Source of the DNA: Romanomermis culicivorax
Taxonomy: Eukaryota > Nematoda > Enoplea > Mermithida > Mermithidae
Assembly: GCA_963922205.1 (NCBI GenBank)
Contig: CAWUHX010000235.1
Location: forward strand, 289,918-353,917
Length of the DNA: 64,000 nucleotides
Direction: 5' to 3'
The notes under the pieces are model-generated. The model searched no databases and was not told where the DNA came from. It was given only the letters and a program-made list of their open reading frames with translations. The position numbers were made by a program, and so were the translations under genes. Positions within the stretch are counted from its first letter, which is position 1. Every line of letters starts with the position of its first letter. This document shows, piece by piece, positions 12,285 through 22,703 of this stretch.

Positions 12285-12973
12285 GCGAGCCAAAAAAAGG
12301 CGACCGGTGCCGACTTCCATAACTTTTGAACGGATGAAGTATTCATAACGTGGATCGCTGCGTTAGGAAACCCTGTTTGTCTTTGTTACAAGGCCCAAAT
12401 TTTATGCTCCCAGCATTGATGGATACTGTACAAACAGAACTTTAGTAAAAAAGATCGTTTTTCAAAACGTAAATGTTGTGAAATGAAAGTCACACAACAA
12501 TATTTTGAAAATCAGCCAGATTTGTAAGTTACACGTAATTTAAAGTCAGCAACTTCTTGTTTCAATATGATCAAAATTTCGCCAAAATCAAGAGCTTTTG
12601 TTATGAAATTGGAAAAAAAACAAAATTGAAGCAAAATCAACTCTGTCATTGACCAGATCGAAAAACGATTAAAATTATTCGTGAAACTGAAACTAGGACA
12701 CACTAAAGTGGCTCTCTTGTAGTTTCAAGCTGTTATATGGTTCTTATGATTGGATCTATTGTGCTTTTCTGCCGTGAAACATGTTGATTCTGTAAATTTT
12801 TAAATATTTATTATCAAAAAAATTAACGTTTAGTAATTTTGATTTTAGTCAGTCAAAATTCAAGAAATCTGACTGTAACTTTGCAGTCTTTATGCCAAAT
12901 GTTTTATCTATTGTTGACAGGGAACCGCACTAAAAAATATTCACCCGTTTGGAAGCTATAAAAGTCAGTACCG
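12285..12973. mobile_element. Small TIR element, left portion, interrupted by the 13.7-kb Gypsy
   Basis: Left end GAGCCAAAAAAAGGCGACCG (12,288 on) followed by ACTTCCATAACTTTTGAACGG. The inverted complement is the right end, CCGTTTGGAAGCTATAAAAG... at 12,945-12,973, which continues as ATCGCCTTTTTTGGCTC after the Gypsy (26,693-26,709). The intact element would be about 705 bp. A related right end is present uninterrupted at 11,190-11,240. No transposase. Confidence 0.65.
12970..12973. other. Target-site duplication ACCG (left)
   Basis: ACCG directly before LTR start TGTC; the second copy is at 26,689-26,692 directly after GACA. The uninterrupted paralogous site at 11,201-11,225 reads AAGTCAGCACCGGTCGCC with a single ACCG, confirming the duplication. 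Confidence 0.9.
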
Positions 12974-13811
12974 TGTCGTATATTGTGGTCGTATACCCTC
13001 TGCTACCTACCTGCGGTTCTTGAGAGATCCAGACTGGTACGGCCCCTGACGCTAACCCGGTACTAAATACAATCCTACTGCAGACAACTGAGACTTGGTG
13101 AACGAAGATATTTATTTTGAATAAACGAAAGTGTGAATACAACAGTGAAGGTAAGTGATAAACGAAATGCAAGTGCCAAAGTACGTGAACACAAACGCCG
13201 ATCTCCTCCCTGCTTCGCTGATCCTTCTATTCGTCCCGGTGCAGAGAGCCACAGGGACTTCAGGATATCTTAGTCCACGGCCTAAGCTGAAACTTGTCCG
13301 AAGACGAAAACAATCTACCTGACTCCAGAATAACAACTCACTAATTTCCTTGATCAAAATTGATTGTTGAAAACCTCCTCAGGCCGCGTAAATCCTCAAG
13401 GTTGAAACGCGACGCGAAATCTGAAACACACAATAAACAAAATGGCGAATGCGCCCTCGCTCCTTCCTGAGTCACCGCGGGTCTTTACACAAACCTCCAA
13501 TCCTTCGGATGGGACGAACACAATATGCAGAATGGAGACGCTTCTCCGAAGATGCAATAAAAACGACCAGGCGATAATAAAACGAATTATCAGAATGAAA
13601 AAACATACTGCAACGCGCCTAACATCAACTTGCTAGTTGCATGCAAAACATTCGCGCCCACCATTTATTTATTTTGGACCAAAAATGTATGTGACACAAA
13701 CCGTTTTACCAGTTTGTTTACCTAAGAATAAATGGAAACACTTTAACAACTTTAGGAAATGAAAGTGAGGTAATTAGAGGACCAAAGGTCAGAGGAATTG
13801 ACCCTCTGACA
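12974..13811 (-). repeat. 3' LTR of the 13.7-kb Gypsy (838 bp)
   Basis: Direct repeat of 25,843-26,688. In element sense it starts TGTCAGAGGG and ends ATATACGACA. The first 25 sense bases contain an inverted repeat (TCAGAGG...CCTCTGA). Confidence 0.95.
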
Positions 13812-13823
13812 TCCCTTCCCCCC
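13812..13823 (-). promoter_or_regulatory. Polypurine tract of the 13.7-kb Gypsy
   Basis: Element-sense sequence GGGGGGAAGGGA abuts the LTR start TGTCAGAGGG with no gap, the canonical plus-strand primer position. Confidence 0.9.
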
Positions 13824-14977
13824 AAAGACAAGACTTTTCCCGCCAGCGAAGGGAAAAGTCAGGAGGTCCCCCAAGGGCCCCAGACTCCCGATGCCGACGA
13901 CGGGCGACTCCAAATGTTCCAAAAACGACGCTACGCGCCGTTGACGCAATAAAATCAATAAAAATAAAATGCCCGTATCGAATGGTATCTTTACAACTAT
14001 GCTGCCGATGGCGCCGGATGCTACCCCCGACGCTAAAAGTTCACTAAAAAATGCCCCATGGGCCCGTTCACCGGAATAAAAAGAATAAAATGTTTGAACG
14101 AATAGCGTTCGCGGCACTCGGGCCGAATTTGACCAAAATAAAAATAAAATCGTTTAACCGGCGGCGACCCCCACGGTGCCCGAGTTAGGTTGTGGACTGC
14201 TCCCCACTGCCGTCGATGTGTTTGGTATCGGCGGCTCCTCCATCACCGATTGTGGCCTTCATCTCCGTCCTCTCCGGAGGGGGGGTTGTTGAATGTGGAG
14301 AGCCCACAAGACTTTCGAATTTTCCGCCACCGTTGTTCCTCTGGCCCCTTGGCCGGACACTGGCCCCCCCAACGCCTTTGGTATTATCTGCCCCCAGGGA
14401 AAAAGGATGCCCGAAGACCAAATCCTCTGGCCCTTTGGCTGTCTAGATTTTGAACCAAAAATATTTAGGGTATTTGTTGTTAAAGTGAATCTGCCTTATT
14501 AAAAGGTAAACTTAAACCAATAACACGGTCTGTGCCACAAAAAAAAGTTTGAAGTGAAAATATGTTTTGGAAAAAAGATAAAGAAAAATATAGAAATGGT
14601 TGCGCGAAAGTGCCTACAACCTGCACGATGTTAGTTGGTGACTGCTTTGGAAGGAAAAGAATGGTCAAAATTTACGAAAATACAAAAATTGGATTATAAT
14701 TTACAAATTCACCGAAAAAGAGGTACAAGATATCTTCGTGCAGATTCGAATAAAACAAAACACAGACGAAAAAATAAACGAAACAAATTACTGAGATTAG
14801 TACAAGAGGCAATTTTAAGGCAAAATTTAAAGTGGCACAACCGGTTTTCCATTTTGTAATACTAACGCTCGGAAAAGAAAAAATAAGTGACCTTTGAAAT
14901 ATCAGAAAAGTTTACAGAGTGAAATAATTACTTTTATGGTGACCTCACAAAGAGCGGGGTCATTCTTAACAAAAAAT
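13824..14977 (-). other. 3' untranslated region of the 13.7-kb Gypsy
   Basis: About 1.15 kb between the last accessory ORF and the polypurine tract. Contains several AATAAAA runs on the + strand (13,945-14,150) and a GC-rich block (14,160-14,420) in which short ORFs are open on both strands. None shows a motif. The - strand frame 14,421-14,185 (78 residues, Gly/Pro-rich) cannot be excluded as a small protein. Confidence 0.5.
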
Positions 14978-17869
14978 TTACTTTTGTCTATGACTACTGT
15001 GGTCCCGCCCAGGCTGACCAATACCGTGTTCTCTTTTCAACGGCAATATGTAATCGGGGTTTCCCGTCGACGGCGGTCCTTGGGGGGGTTGTGTACCCAT
15101 CGAAGTCCCCGGAATGTCCATTCTTTCTTCACCTTGTACATTACGTATCGGCGGAATTATCGTGGGTGGCGGCATTTGAAGGCTGGGCGGAACCAAGAAT
15201 TGGTGATAATATTGTGGTTGCCCCGGCTGGAATTGCAAAACCGGAAATTGCGGTACTTGAAACTGCGGTGGAGGAGGTATCATCATATTGGGCAATACTT
15301 GGCCTGAAAAAAGAGGGCGATTCATACAATCAACTCCTACCATAGGCAGTCCCGGGTAGTTCGGCAGCATATATGGTAATTGTTGCTGCTGCGCTTGCAT
15401 CATTGCGTTCGGATCGGCCATCGATACTCCTTGTTGACTCGTTTCGTTGGCTCTAGGCCTATCCAGTGAAGCCGTTCGACTGGAGTAGGACACGTCCGAC
15501 CAATCATCGTGTTGGTAATATCCCGGTGTCCTCTTTCGGCTTCGAGACTTTCGGCTCCCTTTTCGTTCTTCCGATTCTGTCTTTTCTTTTTCCCTTCGTT
15601 CGAACTTTTCTTCATACTCTTCAATTTCTTTGCACCAGCTTTCTTCTTCATTTTCTCATCGTCTCTTTTCTCTAGACATCGATTTTTCATGACGACTTTC
15701 ATCTCGGTGCCGACTTTCGTATCTCCTTTTCCTTTCCTTCTCTGGTGTCGCCGATTTTTCTCTCTTTCGTTCATCATCATCTTTTCTAGTCCAATGTTTG
15801 GATACCTTACCTGCCGCAGGCCTACTGTGGGCGTGCTTAACTCGGTATCCGATTTTCTTTTTCAAACTTTTTTTGACTTCCAAAATATCGTGAGCCTTCT
15901 TTCTATCGATTACCTCCCAAAAGCGTATGCGGGGATCAGTGTTGTTGGTTTCTTTCTTCCATACCTGAATATTGGCATATTTCGGTTCTGGATCTTTCTT
16001 ATCCTGCAGGATGGCCTTAGCAATCGTATACGCTAATCCCGCTGCCTTAGACTGGCAAGAGGCGTATAACGTATGAAAATTACTGCCTGCTCCTTCTTGT
16101 CTGGCATTAAATTCGCGGCGTAGTTTCATAGTAACGTAAGCGTGAGCCTGATAATGGAATCCGGTGAAATTCTGTGGAATTCTGCCCAACTGCGACAATT
16201 TCATGAATAAGCAGGCGCAAGCCCATACAGGGGCTTCGTATGCTTTCCCCGGAGGCCTAGTTGTAGTCCATTCGGCCAGTTGAAGTTCGAAAATGTTCCA
16301 CAAATTTTCGGGTAAATTTGCCTGCAGCACGTGAAACTGCAGTTCATAGTAGCGTATTGTTTCTATTTCGATTCCTGCTTCATCGTAGATACGATTTATC
16401 AAGTCCGTTGTCATAAGAGCTACCTCTTCGTCCAAAGCGGGATCCATGTGCGCGAGATATTTCTGAATACACGGATTTGACAGAGATACTCTACCATATT
16501 GGAAATCTACGACGTATTTTCCTTCTTTCAACGCTTTATTCAGGACTTGCCCGCGTTTCCCGAGGCCTCGTCGATACTTGATTTTGTCATTTGGATTTCC
16601 TGCCGGTTGTTGGAATTTTCCACTTTTCACTTTGTCCAATTTGGCTTTGTTCTCCTCTTGCGTTATTCGTTTCTCTTTCTCTTGTCTCTTGTTGTACATT
16701 ACTCTCGCAAATTTTTCGGGGTTCGTTATGTTTTCTACATTTTGCCCACCGGCCTTAGCGTATACCGGCGGCGCGGGCAAAACATTAGTTTCAGGTGTTT
16801 CGTCATCACTCCCGATTTCGGAAACGACTTCCACGTATGGTTCCTCGCTTGTTCCTTCTTCTTCGGCGTTAACATTCTCTAATTGCTTTGCCAGTTCGAT
16901 CGCAGCCTTTCCGTATGTCTCTTTTTCCAATGTTTCTATCTTTTCTTTCATTTCTTTTATTTGCTCGGTCAGCTTTTCCAAATCGGGTTGTATTTCACTT
17001 TCGGGCTCGACTATTTCCATTAATTTTTTCTCCTCTGCGACACCTTTACTCCCAACGGTGGGTGTATCGGCGGTAGGGGGATCCGTGATGATTACCTCTA
17101 CGGACTTTTCTTGTTCCATTTCGGTACCTGAAGCATTCAAATTATCGATTTTAGAGGGTATAATTTCCGTCTGTTCCTTCGAAGTTTTTTCTATAGGACC
17201 CTGGCTAGCCGGGACCACAACTTCTACTTGAGGAATCAGATCGGAGTCGTCCCACTTAGTCACAGACTTAAAGGTTGTGGAAGTGCTAGGGACCCATAGG
17301 TCCTTAGCCTCGAATATAGAGGCGGAAACATTCCAATAAATGAGATTTTTGCTAGCCCCGTGAATATGCAAAAAGTGAAACACGTTATAAAAGTTATAAT
17401 TCATAAAATAAATAGAATTTTCGCGTAAATTCGTTTCTATTTCTTCTGCGGGCTCTTTTATTGAACGCGGTATCGATTTTATTGGTAGAACGCAAAAAAT
17501 ATTTTGAATCGATTTCTGGGTACGCACGTTTGGATATCGTTCTATCATCCGTTCCATTTGCTCGGTTATTCTGTTGTTAAAAAGATCTTGTCCCATCCAT
17601 TTCATGAATTCAATTCGTTCTTGTTCGTTTCTCCACATGGAGGACCACATACCCGACGTAAATCCTGGAACCCAAGATCTCCATTCTTGCGCCGAATGAG
17701 GCCACAAGAAATAAATGAGGGGATTTACGTTCTTTTCATATAGTTCCTTGACTACAGGGACAATCGATCGATTGATTTTCGGATGGTAGTAGTCCCTAAG
17801 CAGCGATGCTTGTTCTCGTATATTATTTGTGAAGTGGATCACTCCCTTCGGCCATTTTCCTTGTTTCAT
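14978..17869 (-). CDS. Accessory ORF of the Gypsy: large unknown protein (coiled coil, RS-like tract, Pro/Gln-rich tail)
   Basis: ATG at 17,869, 45 bases after the exonuclease ORF. The frame runs 964 codons to 14,978 with one internal TGA at 15,656-15,658 (after MSREKRR); downstream codons stay in the same frame. Visible parts are an N-terminal Trp-rich region (residues about 50-90), an acidic linker, a likely coiled coil at about 295-335 (LEKLTEQIKEMKEKIETLEK), a globular-looking region at about 430-640, an Arg/Ser/Glu-rich tract at about 690-800 resembling RS domains, and a Pro/Gln-rich tail from about 830. I recognise no family. Position after integrase is that of env, but no signal peptide or membrane helix is seen. 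It could be an RNA-binding or structural protein; that is inference. Confidence 0.75.
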
Positions 17870-17914
17870 TTCGGTTTCTTTTGGTTCTAACGGCCGTCCG
17901 AATTGCCGTGCAGA

Positions 17915-18988
17915 TTATATATCTTCCAAATCCCAATCATTGATGGGCCCTTCTTCTGAGTCTTCCATATCTTTCCTTTTCCGTGACGCTTTTACCTTTC
18001 TTTCCACCCACGGGTACCAACCGCGGGGTACTGGTTGCGGGTCAATGGCGCTATTCAAAAAATGCGGAGGACAATAAAAATTCCCTGGGGCTTGCTCTTC
18101 CGATAATTTATAGGTTGCGATTGCTTCTCCACGCATCATAAAATATAATGCGTTGATATTGCCCGTCATTTCTTCTACTCCATATGCGCGTTTCCATTGT
18201 GGATCTGTATATTTATCTTCGAACGTTTCTCGAAATCTTCAGGCTAAATCGGCAACCAATTCTGGTTCCATCGTATCATGCGGATACAACTTGAAACAAT
18301 TTTGTACATCAGTGGCGAATCCGTACCGAAGCAACGCTAAGAAACATAGAAGGGATCCGCGCGCGTCGAGCGTCGCGTATCGCAAAACTTCTATATTAAG
18401 TTTGTCCGCTTCCATAAGTTGTCCAAATTCTAAGGAGCTCAATTGCCCCCATGAAATTTTGTAAGCATCAGCCCAGAGGAATAAAACTTCCGTCATAAGA
18501 GCCTTTAAGCTCGGGGCTTCTGGGCTAATTCCGATCATTCTTGTCTTTGATTTATCCTTCATTTCCGCCAATACGATCTCCAAATCGTAAACGCAACATG
18601 ATAAAATATAGTCAATATTATCACGCCTTTTCCGAGCTAGCTCTCTCTCCTGATCTAAATAGCCGAACTTAGTCAGGACTAGGGTGATATCTTCGCGAAT
18701 GTGAAAGCCAACGATGATATTTTCTTGGCGAAAAATTGTCCCGTATATTTTATGAAAATGCTCCTTGTCCCAAAACTTCAAGTCTATTATGAAATTCTTT
18801 TCACACATAGTCGAAATCGTTAGGAGCCTCAACGCGTCGCTGGGTTTCGAACCTGGTGTTTTCGGTTTTCTTCCACTTTCGGTATCCAATGCAATAACTA
18901 TTTGTCCTCTGAATTTGGATTGATTTATGGCCTTATTAAACGCTTTGATATTTTCGGGCGCAAGGAACATAGGTTCTTCGATGGCCAT
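17915..18988 (-). CDS. Accessory ORF of the Gypsy: DEDDy 3'-5' exonuclease-like protein (RNase D/WRN/MUT-7 type)
   Basis: The frame is open from 19,054 (GTG); the first ATG is at 18,988 and is taken as the start. From that ATG: Exo I motif ALDTES (D35, E37); a RLLTIS...FIIDL strand; Exo II VGFHIREDITL (D100); a DLEIVL...SLKALMTEVL...KISW block; Exo III RYATLDARGSLL (Y204, D208). The order and spacing match the 3'-5' exonuclease domain family, and the YxxxD third motif makes it DEDDy. All four acidic residues are present. A TGA at 18,239-18,241 interrupts after residue 249; the same frame continues 107 residues to 17,915 (HFLNSAIDPQPVPRGWYPWV region), probably a CGA-to-TGA change. Intronless, same sense as pol, inside the LTRs. 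The role is unknown; replication-intermediate trimming or interference with small RNAs are possibilities only. Confidence 0.8.
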
Positions 18989-19753
18989 GTGTGGCCCACC
19001 GAACAACGATGTAAAATAATTAAAAATGTCTGTGGACCGCACCAATCTTCGCACGTTATAATCTTAAAATTTTCACACAATTTTTTACCTATTCCTTTTG
19101 ATAATAACTCCGAAACAAGAATGACTCAAATGCTCAAGAATAAATTTGGACATAGGCGAGTTGATCAGTCTCTCAAATACCCAAAATCCTCAGCATATAA
19201 ATTGCCGCGCGGTCAATTTAGAGTCCCATTTCGAATAAAAAATTTACCACATATTTTACCCTTTTTACAACTTACTACTAATTTGGAAATTGGTATTATC
19301 TTGGCGGTCTTGTGGCTGCCCGAAACTATTATCTACTTCGAGGATATTGGACGTAGCCATAGCATGTTCGGATTTGAACTTTGCGAATTCTCTAATCGAC
19401 GAAAATAATCACTATAGTAATATTTTGCAAATTAAATCTAAAAAACAGCTCCTTAACACCTCGAAGTTATGGGATCTATAACTCGGGGAGGATTTTCTGG
19501 GGACTTATAAACATTTTGATTTCTTCACACCGAGCGTGTGAAAAAATATAATTTTGCCCATTAAAATTTTTCCAGCGTCATAATTTTTTAATAAATGCCT
19601 AAAACTGCCATAAAATTGCCAAAAATAAGTTAGAACGATTAAAAATTTAAAGGGAAAAAGGGGAAAAATGGGAAAGGTATAATACATGGAACATTAAAAA
19701 GGACACATAAAACAAAATTTGAACACAACGCACAAATAAAACGATAAAATGAA
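18989..19753 (-). other. Spacer between integrase and accessory ORFs
   Basis: About 765 bases, very AT-rich, without ORFs of note. It could hold the promoter or splice acceptor used to express the downstream accessory ORFs, but no specific signal can be defended. Confidence 0.4.
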
Positions 19754-21256
19754 TTATAAGCTACAGTAAAAATCGGGTGTCCGCGTAACAAAAGGCATTA
19801 CGCGATTTATGGAAACTATTTGTACTCGCGAATCTGGTTTCCCAGCGCGGCATATTTTTATGACATTTTTGTCTAAATTCTGTCTCTCTATCACTTCATA
19901 GGGACCGTCATTCGTTGTGTCGGCTTTCCCTTTTATGATTCCTTTTTGGTAGAGCACGAGTTCACCAATTTGGAATGTTTTCTCGCGAGCCTTCTTGCCG
20001 TACTGTAATTTTCGTTCGGCGGCCGATTTTCTGTGATTTTCGTTTATAATTTTGTACGTGTTAAGGAGATGTTCCATTAACATGTATTTATGAGTCTCGT
20101 AATTGTTTTGAACAATTATTGGCCTTGCAATGTCATTATCTATCTGAAATTTCGCCTCGTGGCCGTACAATAAACTATGAGGGGAGCTTTTTGTGGTTTT
20201 GTGGGGCGTAATCCGATAAGCAAATAAAATCTGCTCCAGATAATGAGGCCAATCATCTGGGTCGGTTATCGCCACTCTCCTAATTTGCTCAATTAGAGTC
20301 CTATTGAATCTTTCCACCATACCATTGCATTGCGGGTGGTATGGTGTCATATTTATCTTCTTTATTTTCAGAAGATCGCACACATTGCGCATCAATTGAG
20401 ACATATATGCTGAGCCCTGGTCGCTCAGCAAGTGTTTTGGCGTCCCGTGGGTATAAATTACTTTCTCCATAAATGCCTTTACTATGGTATCGGCTTTCTG
20501 GTTGGGAATACTTTTGGCTTCTACCCATTTCGTGAAATAATCCATAAATACAATAACGTATGGTCTCTTTTCCCGTAGAGGCGAAATACTAACCACATCC
20601 GTAGCAACTATTTCCCAAGGGTAGGATACAGGTATGGGATTAAGAGGTTGAATGGGGTTCGATATAGGGCGACATAATTGGCATACGACGCAGGATTTTA
20701 TCCACTTGATAATGTCGTCTTCCATATTCGACCACCAAAATTTATTTCCAATTGCGGCGATAATTCTATCTATTCCTTGGTGTCCCATTAAGGTATCGCC
20801 GTGGTATTGATGTAAAACAAGGTGTCTAAGCTTCGAGGGGATTTCTAATTGATTTCTTCCGTGGATATTTTCTCGGTATAATACTTCGTTTTCTAAGTGA
20901 AAACTGTTAAAGTTTTTTTTGGAACTATTTTGGCCAATATTCCGAAAAATATCCATCAGTTTGGAGTCTGATCGCTGTTGTTTCTTAATCAATTCCAGGG
21001 AAAATAGTTCGGACTCCTTTTTCACTTCTTCTGGCGTTTGGTCTATTTCTTGTTGAGTCGGCGGTGGTAGGTCGATAAATGTTTCCTGTGTCTCGGGCTC
21101 AAGCATCTGTTTGGTCATGGCTCGCGTTACTGCCATGCATTCGGGTTCCGTATTCACATTTTTGTCCTCAATTTCTTCGTTACTTTCTCGTTTTTTGTTT
21201 CGAATCTTTTCTTTCTCCTTGGATCTTGATAAAAAAATCTGCAAAGGCATTTTCAC
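19754..21256 (-). CDS. Gypsy integrase (C-terminal part of pol)
   Basis: 500-codon frame. It contains an HHCC zinc finger (H152, H159, C189, C192), then the DD35E core: VATDVV (D220), LLSDQGSAY (D279) and NGMVERFNRTL (E315), with 35 residues between the last two. A Gypsy-type C-terminal region follows, including the GPYEVIERQ segment near the end. All catalytic residues are intact. This frame is offset from the RNase H frame by one base. The switch lies at an A7 run on the + strand (21,231-21,237), where ADFLSRS is expected, so it is a single-base indel or sequencing error rather than a designed frameshift. Confidence 0.92.
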   Translation of the reverse strand: MKMPLQIFLSRSKEKEKIRNKKRESNEEIEDKNVNTEPECMAVTRAMTKQMLEPETQETFIDLPPPTQQEIDQTPEEVKKESELFSLELIKKQQRSDSKLMDIFRNIGQNSSKKNFNSFHLENEVLYRENIHGRNQLEIPSKLRHLVLHQYHGDTLMGHQGIDRIIAAIGNKFWWSNMEDDIIKWIKSCVVCQLCRPISNPIQPLNPIPVSYPWEIVATDVVSISPLREKRPYVIVFMDYFTKWVEAKSIPNQKADTIVKAFMEKVIYTHGTPKHLLSDQGSAYMSQLMRNVCDLLKIKKINMTPYHPQCNGMVERFNRTLIEQIRRVAITDPDDWPHYLEQILFAYRITPHKTTKSSPHSLLYGHEAKFQIDNDIARPIIVQNNYETHKYMLMEHLLNTYKIINENHRKSAAERKLQYGKKAREKTFQIGELVLYQKGIIKGKADTTNDGPYEVIERQNLDKNVIKICRAGKPDSRVQIVSINRVMPFVTRTPDFYCSL

Positions 21257-21395
21257 GTCCAGCTACATATTCAAATGTATAGTTAAACTGTCCAAGATAT
21301 AAGGCCCATTTCAATAACCTTTGATTTTGTTGTTTTTCTGCGGAGAGCCACGTAAGTGGTTTATGATCTGTTCTGATTGTGACCCTGAACCCCAT
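21180..21395 (-). CDS. Gypsy RNase H C-terminal part
   Basis: Continues in frame with the RT ORF after the TGA at 21,405-21,407. It shows the RNase H landmarks VTIRTDHKPLTWL and YVAGRENAFADF. The Arg codon found at the equivalent place in the truncated Gypsy (MYRHYVYG, about 2,370) is TGA here (QY*HYVMG). The frame is lost at the A7 homopolymer at 21,231-21,237, after which the integrase frame takes over. Confidence 0.88.
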   Translation of the reverse strand: MGFRVTIRTDHKPLTWLSAEKQQNQRLLKWALYLGQFNYTFEYVAGRENAFADFFIKIQGERKDSKQKTRK

Positions 21396-21404
21396 AACGT
21401 AATG

Positions 21405-22628
21405 TCAGTATTGCTTGAACCCATAGACTACGGCTAGACATTCTCTTTCCGTTGTGGAATATCTTGTTTCGGCGTCGTTTAAAACTCTACTCGAATAGGC
21501 TATCGTCCAGCGATTGTTTTCCGTTTCTTGGTACAAAATCGCACCTATCGCTGTCCCCGAGGCATCAGTTTGAATCACAAATTTCGCCGATCCATCAAAT
21601 ACTGGGTACCGAAGGAAGGGTGCCGTCATTAGGGCGTTTTCTACACCTTCAAAAGCGGTTAACTGTTCTTCCGAAAGTTCGAACTTCTCCTTCCTATTCT
21701 TCTTTACGAGGGCTTTAAATAAAGGCTGGGCGATGAAAGCTAAATTATGTGTGAACCGTTTGGACCATTGTACTAATCCCAAAAATTTTTGTAGCTGCTT
21801 GATGGATTTAGGTACTTCAAAGTTTTTAACCGCTTCTATTTTCTGTGGATCAACCGACATTCCATTTTTATCCAATATGTGGCCTAAAAATTTTACACTG
21901 ACTGGCATAAAGGAACATTTGTCAGGTTTCAATGTGAGGTTCGCATTTGTCAGGCATCGAAAAATGGTCTCTATATTTTCTAAATGCTCCTCGACGGTTT
22001 TTGAGAAAATTATCACATCGTCGATATATACTAAACATATTTTCCATACATATGGATACAGAATTCGTTCCATGAGACGCTGAAATTCTGCGGGAGCATT
22101 TTTAAGCCCGAATGGCATTACTTTGAATTGGAAAAGTCCGTCTTGGCATATAAATGCCGTCTTTTCCTTTGATTCAGAGTGCATTGGCACCTGCCAGTAA
22201 CCAGACTTCAGATCCAAAGTCGAAAAGTATCGTGCACCTCCTAATGGGTCTAAATAGTCGTCAATTCGTGGTATCGGAAATTTATCATCTTTCATTACTT
22301 GATCGATTCCCCTAGAATCGACTACTGGTCTCCACGTGCCATCTTTCTTACCCACTAAAAACAATGGTGCAGCCCAAGGGCTTCTAGAGGGCTCAATGAC
22401 ACCTTTTTCCATCATATCCTTTACATGTTCACGGATGATATCTCTTCGCATGATGGGAGCTCTCCAGTAGTGTTTTTGGACCCGTAATGCGTCTCCTGTA
22501 TCGATTTTATGCTGTGCCTCATGGGTCATTGTTAAAGGGTCGTTTTTCATACTAAAGGCATGCCTATGTTTAAGTAGGACATTCATAAGTTGCTGTTGCC
22601 CTTCTCGATCGATACTCGATTCTTTCAC
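21405..22628 (-). CDS. Gypsy reverse transcriptase and N-terminal RNase H
   Basis: 407 residues. RT motifs in order are [36 protein letters not shown] (catalytic D139), [18 protein letters not shown] (D203, D204) and [10 protein letters not shown]. RNase H starts with [16 protein letters not shown] and [14 protein letters not shown]. All RT aspartates are intact. The frame is continuous with the upstream protease ORF apart from a TAG at 22,704-22,706, and ends at a TGA (21,405-21,407) where Arg is expected. Confidence 0.95.
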   Translation of the reverse strand: MKESSIDREGQQQLMNVLLKHRHAFSMKNDPLTMTHEAQHKIDTGDALRVQKHYWRAPIMRRDIIREHVKDMMEKGVIEPSRSPWAAPLFLVGKKDGTWRPVVDSRGIDQVMKDDKFPIPRIDDYLDPLGGARYFSTLDLKSGYWQVPMHSESKEKTAFICQDGLFQFKVMPFGLKNAPAEFQRLMERILYPYVWKICLVYIDDVIIFSKTVEEHLENIETIFRCLTNANLTLKPDKCSFMPVSVKFLGHILDKNGMSVDPQKIEAVKNFEVPKSIKQLQKFLGLVQWSKRFTHNLAFIAQPLFKALVKKNRKEKFELSEEQLTAFEGVENALMTAPFLRYPVFDGSAKFVIQTDASGTAIGAILYQETENNRWTIAYSSRVLNDAETRYSTTERECLAVVYGFKQY

Positions 22629-22703
22629 TAGTTGTGTTACAATTTTGATGAATTCTGGTTCGCTCTGCTGTTGGATTTGACGTTCTGTCTGAAGTTGATG
22701 TAT

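Noticed and set aside
13112..13357. - strand ORF of 81 codons, also at 25,981-26,226
   Set aside because: Present twice only because it lies in the two LTRs; no motif.
14185..14453. Overlapping GC-rich ORFs on both strands in the Gypsy 3' region
   Set aside because: Open on both strands because of composition; no motif or start context supports a gene.
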